From positions 19,446,621 through 19,510,620 of the forward strand of contig OY992840.1 of the NCBI GenBank assembly GCA_963921425.1: 64,000 bases of DNA. Direction: 5' to 3'. Within the stretch, counting starts at the first letter, position 1, and each line of letters starts with the position of its first letter. Below are positions 42,021 through 57,600 of the stretch, in pieces. The stretch is from Dryas octopetala. Taxonomy: Eukaryota > Streptophyta > Magnoliopsida > Rosales > Rosaceae. A program made the translations under genes and the position numbers. The notes beneath the pieces are model-generated. The model searched no databases and had not been told where the DNA came from. It was given only the letters and a program-made list of their open reading frames with translations.

Positions 42021-44600
42021 AGAAATTAATAAAATTAAAAAAAAAAAAAAAAAGAGGTGTGAGGTGAGAAATAAGTGTGTAGTAAAGAAAATTGGATATG
42101 AAAAAAAAAAGGCACAGCACGCCAAAAGATTCTTAAACAACCTTGCATATCAAATATGTAGGTCTCAAGTTCATTCTTTGAAGTGCCAAAAGATTCACTA
42201 CAAAAAATCTTTTGGATAAAACTATAAGTAATGCAAATCAATTTTTGTTTTTTGAAAGCAGAGAATGAATCAAGTGAGCTTAGACAAACCATTTGAAGCA
42301 TACACCTTAATGGGCATTGACCATATTATGATCAGACATATACGATGAAATTTAATCAGACACCTTAATGGGCATTGCATAAAAGTGTATTTCCTACATC
42401 AACCATAAGAAAATAATCATTACGATGAAATTTAATCAAGGAATATCTTAAAGAATAACCTGGGAAATTGACACACTTTTGTTTCAAACACACATGAGTG
42501 AATTTTTTTTTTGGCATACACAATGAAGCATTTCAACCCAATGCAGACGGAGTTAACGTATATTATTCAGTTTGAAAATTTACCCTTACGCAATATGGTA
42601 CCTAGTCTATCCGAAAACTGATCCAATCATCACAGAAAAGCAGCTGTAGCAAATAATGCATTATGGCTATCATAAGTTCATAACCACCCTTGGAATAAGC
42701 CTTCGTTTAGGTCTGCAAAGATGATCAAGCAAGCAGCACTCAAGCAGATCTCTGAACTGAAGCTGCCTCCGCCACTCTACTGACTGCTGCACGTGCTCGG
42801 GAATAATTGCACATGCACAAACATCCCGAGTCCCTGATATCTGCCCAAGGGACATGGGTTGTGAAAGGCTTTGAAGGATATGTTAAAACCTAGATTTTGG
42901 CTTCACAGATAAATCTTCAAACTCCTTACTGTGAAAAAAAGGATATTATAGTCAAATTTACGTATAAAATGAAAAGTTTCGAACACAAACACAAATTCAA
43001 GAAATCAGAAATTCATCGTAGGAAAAAATTTAAAAATTCTTTTGTTGATTATTATGCCACCACAGGTCCACATACTTCGGACAAAATTACTAATTGATCT
43101 GTGGAATAAAGAATGCTTTGTGCTTTATGCCATGCACAGAGAAGTTGTTGATGTCAGCACTGGAAAAATAATGACACAAGAACCAAAAAAAGGAATTGCT
43201 GTGCTGGTTAAGTGGCAATGTCGTGGTGGATGTGTAATTACAGCAATATTGGGTCAGGATTCACAAGGTGGGGCAAAAGACACGTTAGGGAAACAACACA
43301 AGTTCACAATTGATAGTGGGTGTGGTGGTGGTGATACTAGTGGGACAGGTGTGGCACAGGTTAAGGGATGCATGACAGTAATACTAGTGGTTGTAGGTAT
43401 TTAGAGGTCTTGAAACAAGACTACTGACTACTGAGTTCAATCCAGTATTCTGTTTCCAAAAGATGAATAATAGAAGATCTTTATCTTCTTTTCTTTTGAC
43501 ATAATGCTTGTTCTTCTCAATGCCAGACAGTAATGATAAGAACAAGGAAAAATCCGTGTAGATCATGGAAGGATGAATTTCATTTTGCACACTAATTATA
43601 AACACACATATGTATGCATGTAAGCGTGCAGGCATGCGTGCATGCAAATATTTTTGTGTGAGTGTGCATAGATAATATTTCAGCACAAATTAAAGTTTTC
43701 AAAACTATGGAAAACATGTTTCAACTGAATATCTTTATAAGAAAAATGCTTCCCAAAAGAAATATCTTCAACCCAGAGCTAAATGAGGGCGAATGGAAAT
43801 TTTCTGCTCAACTTTAAGGGAAGTTTTTCCTCCCAGAAAGGTTTCTAGTAGAAACTTTAGGAAAAGATGAAGGTCTGTTTATATTAATACAATATACTTT
43901 GCGAAGACTTGCTAACAGAATTTACCAAGACTCTTCAGCAACAATTTGGAATACATGTTTAATAGATAAATATTTTCATCAAAACAAATGGATTTCACCA
44001 AAATAGAGGGAAAAAAAGACACAAGCCCATATGGCTGATAATCTGCAATAGGAGATACCACATCTCTTATGTACGTGTAACAATAGCGGCAGCAACAACA
44101 AAAGCATATACAGAAAGTCAGAACCTTATTCCTCACCTGGATTCAACCGGAAATTTGTCCAAAAGTATTGGAGAGCAGTTGGGATAATTTTTGGGAACAA
44201 GCAGTCTTAATGGCCAAGTCGGTGGCTGCGCCGTATTAAAAGCATGTAAATGCATAATACCACTTTTTCTGCAAAGCAATAAAATCACAGCATAACCAGG
44301 CTATAAATTGACAACTTTACTCCTTTCAACAAAATCAGCAGAGAGAAACCAGATCAACACCCCACCCCACTGGGGACACTAGCTAAATCAAATGAATTTG
44401 CAACAAACATTATAGCCACATGCCAGGACAAGGCCCAAGCCAATAACAATTTCTGAGAACCAAATCCAGTTCTTAGCTCTTAACACTTTCCAAGGCAAGC
44501 CTCTGAATCCCAAATCATGTAAAGCACCTCCTTTGAAGAATCAATCAGGAACATTTGCTGCATCAGTAGTTCCATAACACCATCCCCGATTCATGATTAC
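42021..44600. other. intergenic, mostly unrecognised
   Basis: AT-rich DNA with a possible exon at 42670-42870 (separate entry). A GT-rich segment near 43320-43370 and a TGCATG/GTGCATG-rich stretch near 43600-43660 are simple-sequence-like. The part next to 44600 is the presumed 3' UTR of the PPR gene. Confidence 0.4.
42670..42870 (-). CDS. possible exon of an unidentified gene
   Basis: A GC-richer island in AT-rich DNA with a minus-strand frame reading MSLGQISGTRDVCACAIIPE, then EWRRQLQFRDLLECCLLDHL and KRRLIPRVVMNL. The composition (amphipathic, Leu/Arg-rich, several Cys) looks protein-like and unlike the random frames nearby. Just upstream on the minus strand is an AG acceptor-like site (CCTTCAAAG). 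I do not recognise the protein. It could be an exon of a gene not otherwise visible, a gene relic or part of a long 3' UTR. Confidence 0.3.
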   Translation of the reverse strand, partial: SLSQPMSLGQISGTRDVCACAIIPEHVQQSVEWRRQLQFRDLLECCLLDHLCRPKRRLIPRVVMNL

Positions 44601-46133
44601 TCACAAACATGCTTTAACATGGAAATGATTCCGTGATGTCTCTGTTGAGCTCTTCATGTTCTCAGGAAGATGGATTGAAGTGCCAAAAAGTGCCATTTTC
44701 TCTGTCAAGTTCTTCAGGGCCTCATGCTTGTTCGCAAGTTCCATAAGCACCTTGATCCTTCTAAAGGAAACATTACTTGGCTTATGCCCCTTCTCTACCA
44801 TCTGCAAGAAGCACCTCTCTGCTTCCATTAATTTTCCCAAATCACAAAGCAAATCAAACAGCACATCAGATACCAATATATAAGACCCAAAACCCTTCTC
44901 AACCATATCATTCCACAGCTGCAATGCCATATCAACCTTTTCCTGTCTCCTAAACAACCTGACCAGGAACATACAAGACTGCGTATTTGGCAGGCACCCA
45001 GTATGCATCATTCTCCCGTACAAACTCCAAGAGCTTTGCAAGTCATTTGACCAGAAGAAAACCCTAAAGAACAAATTGTAAGTAGTTGCATTTGGACTCA
45101 AACCCTTTTTTATCATCTCACCCATCAACCCATAAGCATCACCAAGCCTCTTCGCAATGCAAAAATTCCTAATGGCAGCATTGTATGCTGGAACATCTGG
45201 GTAGCACCCATACTCCTTCATTTCCTTCAATACATCTCTGGCTTTATCAGGCTGTCCAACCAACCCCAATCCCCCAATGATACTAGTATAGGTGAACACA
45301 TCAGGTGATATATCCTCGTCACGCATTTTTTCAACCACCTTAAACGCATTGTCCATTTCTCTACTCTTACAATAGACATCAATCAAACAATTGTATGAAA
45401 CAATATCAGGTTTCCAACCTATCTCCCTCATCTCCTTAAAGAACTCCTCAGCTTCCTCAGATGACTTCCACCCGGATAACAATATATTGAAAGTTTGCAA
45501 ATTAGGCCTAAAGTTATGCTTCAGACTATGATACACATTTCTAGCATCTGTCATACTCTTCTCCTGACAAAGAGTCCTCAGCAAAGAATTGAAACAAGTT
45601 GTATCGAATTCTGGCACAAGCTTTTTGAACTTTCTAAAAGACTCCACAGTCTGCCTAACCGAACAAACCTTAGCAATTCTAGCTAAAACAACCATTACAG
45701 TACGTGGGGTTATCAAATTTCGATCCTTATACTTAATGTCAACCAAGACCTCCCAAATTTTTTCAAACATTCGACTTCTTCCTAAGATATACAGCATAGT
45801 GTCCAACGAAAGAGCTGTGTGATAAAACCCTCTTCTAGACCCAGTGTAATTGAAAAACTCCAAAGTTTGTAAAGGGTTTCCATGGCTGAACCTAACCCGT
45901 TTTAGAACCTTATCTATCAAATCATTTGAGAGAAAAACCCCACTTGATTTCAATGTTTGCTTCAAGTTTTTGGAATGGGTTGAGCAACTGACTAAGCGAT
46001 AAACAGTCTCAACGTCATTGTTAGTTGAGCTTTTGGAGCAGAGTAACCGAGAGAGAAATAAAGTTGGGGTTTGCGAGACATACCTGAATAATGGTGATTG
46101 GGATGAGAGGGGCTTAACTATTATTGTCATCAT
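44601..46133 (-). CDS. P-class pentatricopeptide repeat protein, probably organellar
   Basis: Intronless, 510 residues from the ATG at 46133 (the longer frame upstream has no ATG). The N-terminus is rich in Ser, Arg and hydrophobic residues (MMTIIVKPLSSQSPLFRYVS) and looks like a mitochondrial targeting peptide. From about residue 130 onward, degenerate 35-residue helical repeats follow. Good examples are PNLQTFNILLSGW, PDIVSYNCLIDVYCKSREMD, PDVFTYTSIIGGLGLVGQ, PDVPAYNAAIRNFCIAKRL and PNATTYNLFFRVFF. No E, DYW or SMR domain follows, so it is P-class. Such proteins bind organelle RNA and affect its stability, splicing or translation. The target here is unknown. The C-terminus ends NHFHVKACL. 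Confidence 0.92.
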   Translation of the reverse strand: MMTIIVKPLSSQSPLFRYVSQTPTLFLSRLLCSKSSTNNDVETVYRLVSCSTHSKNLKQTLKSSGVFLSNDLIDKVLKRVRFSHGNPLQTLEFFNYTGSRRGFYHTALSLDTMLYILGRSRMFEKIWEVLVDIKYKDRNLITPRTVMVVLARIAKVCSVRQTVESFRKFKKLVPEFDTTCFNSLLRTLCQEKSMTDARNVYHSLKHNFRPNLQTFNILLSGWKSSEEAEEFFKEMREIGWKPDIVSYNCLIDVYCKSREMDNAFKVVEKMRDEDISPDVFTYTSIIGGLGLVGQPDKARDVLKEMKEYGCYPDVPAYNAAIRNFCIAKRLGDAYGLMGEMIKKGLSPNATTYNLFFRVFFWSNDLQSSWSLYGRMMHTGCLPNTQSCMFLVRLFRRQEKVDMALQLWNDMVEKGFGSYILVSDVLFDLLCDLGKLMEAERCFLQMVEKGHKPSNVSFRRIKVLMELANKHEALKNLTEKMALFGTSIHLPENMKSSTETSRNHFHVKACL

Positions 46134-49100
46134 CTTCGTTGGAATGACATTAATTGACCCACGACTGAACTGAAGCTCTATTTTACAATGAGCAGGCAAG
46201 ATGGCACTGAACTCTAGAGCTAAGAAGATGCTAAGTATGTTGGAAAGGACTCATTGAGATGGGTTGTCTAACCCAAAACCTTGCAATGCTTCGTTTTCAA
46301 GTTGAGACAAGGACTGAATATAAAAAGAAGAAAAATTAGTTATTACAGAGAGCATGAAACAAAGGGGTTATTACAAAGAGCACAACAATAATAACTAAAC
46401 AAATCAACTCAAAATAATAAAATAAGATTGTGAAGTTCACAATCACCATAAAAGTCAAAATAAAATTAATTATTTGAAGAATAACTTTCTGTCCAATTTG
46501 CAAATTTCCAATTAATTGTTAAGCCAAGGGATTCTTGCACAGACAAGAGAAACATGTGTGAAACCGTATATTGTTTCATACAAGATTTGAGAAATGAACA
46601 AGACAAAAAAAATTTCTTTTTTTTGGAAAATGTCTAACCAATTATAAACTCATAATTATTCAAAAGGGGGGAAACCACGAATTTTTAGAGGGGAGCTGAA
46701 CCAGGAAAGTCCCAGTCTTTCTTTTGTCAAATGCATACAGCATTACCCATAATTCTGGTCGAATTTAATTGATTGAACAGAACCAGAATCAAAATTTACA
46801 ATCCTAAACAGAAATATAATAAATTTTCACTAAAGAAACAAAAAAAATTAACCTGAAAACCAACCCAATTGAAGCAATCAATCAAAGACAAAGAAGATAG
46901 AACTTTTCAGCCATTAGAACTAAACTTGTGTTTGTTTAACCCAAAAAAAAATAGGTGTATAAAACCCATGTATTAAATTTGCTTTTCAAAGATCATTTTG
47001 GAAAAATAATCACCTTCCTAGTTCCTGCCACAAATAATTGTGAAAAAATACAAGGAAAAACAAAACAGTCAAGGTGAAAAATAATAATTTTAGCATTTTC
47101 CCATCAAAATTTCTTGCTTAGCGACCAATATTCTAAAACGCAAACAAAAAAAAAGTCTGAAAATAACTGGAGAGACAATACAAAGAAGGAAATCGGTGAA
47201 AAGAAATTGAAAACTAGGAACATCCAAGAGAAAATTACGCTGAGAAACATACTTCTTAGCTTAACTGAAACTGCAAGGAGGTTATTAGCTATTGCAGGAA
47301 TTTTCAGAGAAGTGACTAGAGAGAAAGGGCTGAGAAAAGGTTTTCTTTTCTTCTCCACGAACATAAAATAGAAACTTGATTAGTTGATTCTAAAGTAGCC
47401 ACTTGGACTGATACAAGATATACAAACAAACGGGATTCTATCATTCTAATGATGGTTCACAAAACTACCATAGAACAACTAAGCCAAGGAACTGGAGAAC
47501 CATAGTCAATGCTAAGTTTGATAAAAAGCTTAAAGTACCCAAGAGCATTGTTCAATATACAGTGCAATTACTGAATTCTCTTTTCTTCTCCAACCTATTG
47601 TGGCCCCAAAGTTAATAAATAAAGCATTACAAACAAAAAATCCTAAAAAGTATAAATCAATTTTGGTGATACATTTCTCTATACTTTGGCTTCCTTGAGG
47701 TTTTCTTATAATCAATACACGATCCCGAAAATGAAAAGATTTGGGAATTCGATTAATCCGGTTAGATGATAAAAATGGAACACAAAATATTTAATAAAAA
47801 AAAAAAAAACGGATTTACCCAAGACCATGGCAGCTGCCTTCACAGCAAGGAGAAAGCTCAAGTTTACCCCCCAAAAAAAAAAAAGGAAAGAGCTCAAGTT
47901 TTGAGGGAGGGAGGGAGAGAGTAGAGCGTAGAGAGGTTGGGTACTTGGGTGCGAAGAGATGGGGGATAAAGCTCAGAGAGCGTGGGTGCGGCTCTGTGAT
48001 GAAAAAGCGAACGCTCTCCTCAACACCGAAGTACTGAACTATATGACTATACGAGTGTACAATTTTCACTGTTATAAAAAAAACAAAAATATTTTCAACG
48101 CTCTTTGTATTTAGAAAATTGCAACCTAGACTCTCAAATTCGTTTATTTTTATTTAATTTTTGGGCAAATGACATTTTCTGTCCTTGTAGTTTGATCAAG
48201 TTTCCGCTTTATCCTTTCGGTTTCCATTTTGACAATTTTAGTAGCATAATATTATAACAATTATAAACGGATGCAAATTATTAATTTTGTTTATGTTGAT
48301 GATTGAAATCTAATATGATAATACATGTTTGGCACTTGTGTGGCCATTTTGAACATTTCAAATAATTTATTAGTAGAGCTCCTCTAACCTAGTGGTGTGA
48401 ATCAATCACACATTGACACCTCTAGCCTCATTATTGAACTTGAAACCTCATCCAAAAAAGTAAAAATAATAGGGAATTCTATTAATACTCTAAAATTTGA
48501 TGACTATGCCCTACACTTTTTTTGTAACCTCTAAAAATTAATTTTGCCCTTTGCACAAGTGCACAACATTTAAAAAGAAAACACCTACCCTAGCACCATA
48601 AATACAAGTATACAACATAGTTAAGCTAAAAAATAATTAAAAATTTTTAATCATAAATACTAATATGATTGAGCTAAAAAACCTAATAATGCAACCAATT
48701 ATCCTGCTAGTTAAATAAATTAGTAATTTTACCTAAAAATTAAAGTAGCTGAAAAATATATTAAGAGCGAAGGTTCATAAGGTAATTTCATTTCTCCCCC
48801 TAATAAAATATTGATTATCTACCACTAAATTAAATTCGTTTAATTTAGATGTGGCATGAACTCAATATTTGAGTAACGTCCAAAAGCCCAAAAGGTTTAT
48901 ATGTTTATTTGAGTAACGTCTGCCTATCGTGCGAGGTGACGAATGTTATGCTTAGACTCAAGTAAAATGCATGGATACAATTTGTTCTGACTTCTGAGAA
49001 AAAAGAAGCTATTAAATTAAATTAAAATAATAATAAGTTAACAACATCTACCACCTACGTAATTACATACGTCTTTGCCCAAAAAAAAAAAAACGCGTAA

Positions 49101-49356
49101 TTACATACGTCACCAAAAGTCTCAGTCAAATAAAAAAGAAGCTAATGAACAAAGGTGGCGATGAGGGACCCACCTTCGAAATTATTGGAATGGAAGCAGC
49201 TAACTTCTGGTGTTGGATTCTAGTTCGTACTGGACGTATAAAGACCCAATTGGGTGTCCATTCATTTCCACTACAAAGTACAAAACAATCAAAAACCCAA
49301 AAATCAGGAGCAGAACCCAAGTGCAAGATCAGAAACCAGAGGAAGTGAACTCTGAT
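46134..49356. other. PPR upstream region and intergenic DNA
   Basis: A spliced 5' UTR of the PPR gene is possible. On the minus strand, TTATATTCAG near 46315 looks like an acceptor, and ATGGTCTTGG|GTAAATCC near 47820 looks like a donor after a CT-rich leader at 47830-48060. No frame is convincing. 48100-49100 is AT-rich with nothing recognised. 49145-49356 is the probable 5' UTR of the OPR gene. Confidence 0.35.
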
Positions 49357-53280
<3,924 letters not shown>

Positions 53281-53844
53281 TTTTCCATCTGTGTATGGAG
53301 GCTTGAACACGCTTCTATTTTTATTCCTGCATTAATTTGAAGGTGACTAAAGTTCAAGGGGCAGAGGTTTGCTGACCAGATTGTAGCATTCTCATTTGGT
53401 ATTGCATCTGTTATTTGATATCGTAAGCAGTGTCATTTGTAATTTTGGTTTCTTCAGCATAGAAAAAGAGAGACTAATATCTGTTTGAAGTTTGTGGCTA
53501 CTTAAACAAGCAAACTGATTGCAGGTTTATGAATTTAATAAAGGTGGCTCGTGTTTCGACTCTAACCAACCCCTGGATCTCCTGTTTGAGATGATGATCT
53601 TAATATGATTAGTGTACAGATTACAAATTACCCAAGAATATGGAAGTATATCTTCTAAATTTTTCAAGTGAAAGTATGATTAGTGTAGTAAAAGTAACAG
53701 AAGCAAACATGAACTCATAAGCATTAATTAGGCTACAATTTTTCTGGTTCTGCAGGAGAAAGGGTTAGCGAGCCTTTTGCAGTGATTTGATTCCCTGCCT
53801 AAAGACCCAATTAGTATTTGTGTGTTGTCATATGTACTCTCTGG
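53281..53844. other. OPR 3' UTR and flank
   Basis: The T-rich region after the stop codon probably holds the 3' UTR (a possible AATAAA-like signal, AATTTAATAAAGG, near 53532). No gene. Confidence 0.5.
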
Positions 53845-54173
53845 CTTGTTTAGTTAACTCGTTGTGTTTGTGAAATGTCTGTAATAGCATCTTTTTTCCA
53901 CCATGCATTTATTCCCTCTCGTTCATGAACAGTGAAAGAGATACTTCTGCCACTTCAAAGAATTCAAAACAGAAACCTCATTTGGGTGGTTTGGTATGTA
54001 GCATTTGCATATTCACATCACTCCTACAATTGTAAAGCAAGGAAAGTTTAATTGTACGTTTTTCAAACGATTCTGATACCCCTCTTGCAAAAAGCCTCCT
54101 ATTAGTTGTATGAAGAAGAGTACGTATAAAGTGCTTCATTCTTTCTGACTCTCTGATTTTGGGTAATCAATAG
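53845..54173 (+). pseudogene. relic of a second OPR copy (intron 1 only)
   Basis: This stretch aligns by eye with intron 1 of the intact OPR gene (about 49690-50084). Shared blocks in the same order include GTTGTGTTTGT, CATATTCACATCA, CCTCTTGCAAAAAGC, GTTG(C/T)ATGAAGAAGAGTAC and TTTGGGTAAT. Substitutions and small indels are frequent. No exon is retained. It lies 0.6 kb after the intact gene in the same orientation, as expected for the remains of a tandem duplicate. Confidence 0.75.
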
Positions 54174-54258
54174 ATGATAAAGAGATTTTATGTGATTTTT
54201 CAATTGTAACTAAGCAACAATAACTAGATACTGTAACTAACATACCATAATAATAATA

Positions 54259-54649
54259 GGAAAAAATTTATGAAAATGACATAAACTTTAGGGTCAGTTA
54301 CATTTTCGTTTATATATTTTGAACTGTATCATTGGAGGACTAATATTTAATGAAAAAGACTTTTGAGTCAGTTGCATTTTCGAATATATATTTTGAATTG
54401 TGTCATTGGAGGACTAACACTAAGTATGTCTCATCGTGGGGGGTGGGGAAGGGGTCGATATGCACATCTCCCTCTCCTTTTTTTTTTTTGTAAGTTTTAA
54501 TTTTTTAATATTTTTTCCATCAGAAGTAACGTATATCCCATGATGACATAAAATGCAAGTTTTAGTCCTCCTCCAATGACAGTATGACACAGTTCAAAAT
54601 ATACATCCGAATGACCCTAAAGTTTATGTCATTTTCATAAATTTTTCCC
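54259..54649. mobile_element. MITE with inverted repeats
   Basis: Left arm: AAAATTTATGAAAATGACAT followed by AAACTTTAGGGTCA. Right arm: the complement, TGACCCTAAAGTTTATGTCA to TTTTTCCC. The arms continue inward through the TTTTGAACTGT block. The flanks are AATAATAATA-like on both sides, which could be a 9-10-bp target duplication in simple sequence. An internal direct repeat (TTTTGAA(C/T)TGT(A/G)TCATTGGAGG) occurs twice. Non-coding. Confidence 0.7.
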
Positions 54650-57600
54650 AATAATAATATAACAGTGACGAGTGATCAGTGAAGTGCGCAGATTTGATGA
54701 GTTGCGCTGATCCATCAGAGGTCTTGCCGATTGACTGGACTCCTTAAGATCTGGCCCAACACCTTTTAAAGCTTATGTAACTTGTCCTTTCAAAATTTAC
54801 ACTTACACATAACCCTTTAAGCTCATAGTCAACTAACTAAACAATGGATGATAATTTCGTACAAATAAAATTAAAATATGTTTTACACAAGATATACAAT
54901 CAAATCATTATTCATCCATTGATTTCTATTCTATTCGATTGTACATTTGAAATTTTGAATTGATTTTCACCACAATCTTCAATGATTTTTTTTTTGTAAT
55001 GGGAGCTTTGTTTTTATGATCATTTAGAATTTGGGGGTAAAATGATTATTCTTTTTTCCGCTTTCTTCTGCAAGGGCCGCGGCTGAAAAAAAAAAAAAAA
55101 TTGTAATTATGTTATAAAAATTAAATTGAATTTTGGGTCCACTAGACACTAGCTGGATCCCCATTCCCCGTGGATGTGTTACATCACTAAACTATGCTTA
55201 AGGAATATATCTCAAATTATTGGACAATTGGTTATATTCTGAGTTTTTAAAATGTTTAATTTTCATGGATTAGGAATCTATCGAAGAAAATAACGTTGCT
55301 TTTGCATCAAAATTACTGCTCACTAAATATTAAATGAGTTTTACGGAGCAAAAAATATTTGATTTGACAGATATAGTTTAATTATCATTAATATTAAATG
55401 GGTTTGTTGATAATATATGCAACGTTAAGTAAGTGAATTTTTAGTTTTTTTTTCTTTTATTATGGCAGAACGGGAATTCAAATTTGTAATCTTCTAAACG
55501 TTGTGGAAAAATAATATTTTGGGCAAAAAAAAAAAAAAGTACAACTGCTAAATATTTAATTAATGTGGCTGCTCCGGCTTTCCACAAATTATGACCACGG
55601 CTATTCACGAGGCTGCACAATAGAGAATAGCTCCAAATGTGTCACTTCACACATTTTTCTCACCTCACACTATAGCTGTCTAAAATTATATAGTTTTCAA
55701 ATGTGCCAGTGGAAATGCGCATGTTCATTTTTTGTGGTTTATTCTTTCGTGCATCATGCTCAATATACTGTATGCTTTCTTCACTTTCTTTGATAATATT
55801 GTATTGATGCATTCTTCCTGACAAGATACCTGGGAAGGGACAATTTTGGACTTAAACAAAAAAAAAAACAAACAAAAGAGAAAAGAATTTAAAGAATAAA
55901 GTCTTAATATACTGAATTAATTCAGTATAATCAACTATGTGAACTCAAATCTTTCATATGCAGGAAAGAGTAAAAGACAATCCATCGAAAAAAAATAAAA
56001 TGGAAGACTATTAAAGTGAGCCAGGGTGTATTATCATAATGTCTAGTATTTTAGTATTGATATAATTAATTCAGTTAGAACAAATGCTCAATTTAGTTTC
56101 GTAATTTGGTCATTCTTTTACTTGGGTCTTGTAGTTTTATTTATGTTTTCAATGAAGTCTCAATAGTTTACTTTCTGTTTCAAATTTTCAATCAGGTCCA
56201 AAACTAAAATTCGATCCGCACGTTCAAATATTTATGCAGAGATCACGTGGGCCGTTAGTCTTTGTGAATGAAGGGCAAAACGGTCAAAAAAATTTAAATA
56301 GTTGCACAGTTTGCACTCCTCAATTAACAAAAGTAATTCATCATTTAAAATTTAGACAAAATTTTAATTTTAGATTTGATTGCAACAAAAAGTAAACTAC
56401 AAAGATTTAAGTTATTTAACTAAAAAATTAAAACTGCAGGACTCAAGTGAAATAAGAGCCAAACTATGGGGACAAAGTGGTTATTTGCCCTGATTGAAAC
56501 ACACAAGAGTTTGTATTTTTTTTTTTTTTTGTTAGGTGGATGAGGGGATCGAATTTGGTTGCAGAGGGGCAATTCTACAACCCTTCTAGGAAGTTGGGCT
56601 ACCTCACCAAATGCCACAAAATCGAGTTTGTGTTTGGCCAAAGTTGGTAGTTTTGTTATAAATCCTAACCGAGATGGAAGCTAAGTACACATCTCAACCA
56701 AAATTCAGATATTAAAAAACTGAATTCATTAGAAATGTACCAAGCGCCCTCTGAATAATCTATTTCTTGTAACTGGTTATAGGGCGTAACAACATGTCGT
56801 TCATAGGCAAATTGTTCCACAACTGGAAGTCAGCATAAATTACAGAGACTACCATGCAATTCAAATCCTTTAATTGAAAAGTTTGGTGACAACAAATTAT
56901 TAGCATCAATGTCCAACGAGGCTCCTAAAACACAAAAAAGAGTGGCTATATATATGGGGTTCAACATGGTGGTAGTTTTGTATTAACTTACTAACTAGTT
57001 AGCTTTAAAATAGTTTTATATATTATAATATATATATATATATATAATTTGCACTTTTCTGTCCGTCAACATTTTCATCGAGAATCCCACAAAGTTTGGC
57101 TTTTCTTTGCATCCATTGGATTTCAGTGCTCACATCCCTTTGACCAGAAATAGTAGGCTACGAAAAAGGCAAAGCAAGATTTTCCCTTCTTTCTTGGTCA
57201 TGGTCGTTGTTTAGGCTGTACGTCTTCGGAATTGTAGGCATCAGTCGTAATGGATTCTTGATCGAGCATTAGTATTACTCATTTTTTGGTATTTCAATAT
57301 TGAATCAGTCCACCATATTGTTAGGTTTGTGGCTCAAAACTCATGGAATATCAATTCAAAGTTATAATGTTTCCTATTTTGTGTTCTAGCTAGGGTACAT
57401 TTTAGTAAGCCTATAAACAGATTTGTAATTGCTTAGCATCCGATCGAGGTTAGAGAATTCTCTTCTTGCGAGAGATATTTAATAGAATTTGAGGGTTTCT
57501 TAAGTGAGATTTGCAAGCTTGAGAGATTGGATGTGTAGTGAAATTTTATGTTGAGAATTAGGTTAAGAGAAGAGAGATTATCTAAGAGTGTGGAAAATGT

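Noticed and set aside
43042..43404. 120-residue plus-strand frame
   Set aside because: Gly/Val-rich from GT-rich DNA, no domain, unlikely start context.
47815..48069. 84-residue minus-strand frame near 47.8-48.1 kb
   Set aside because: More likely a CT-rich 5' leader with a splice donor than a coding exon; no domain.
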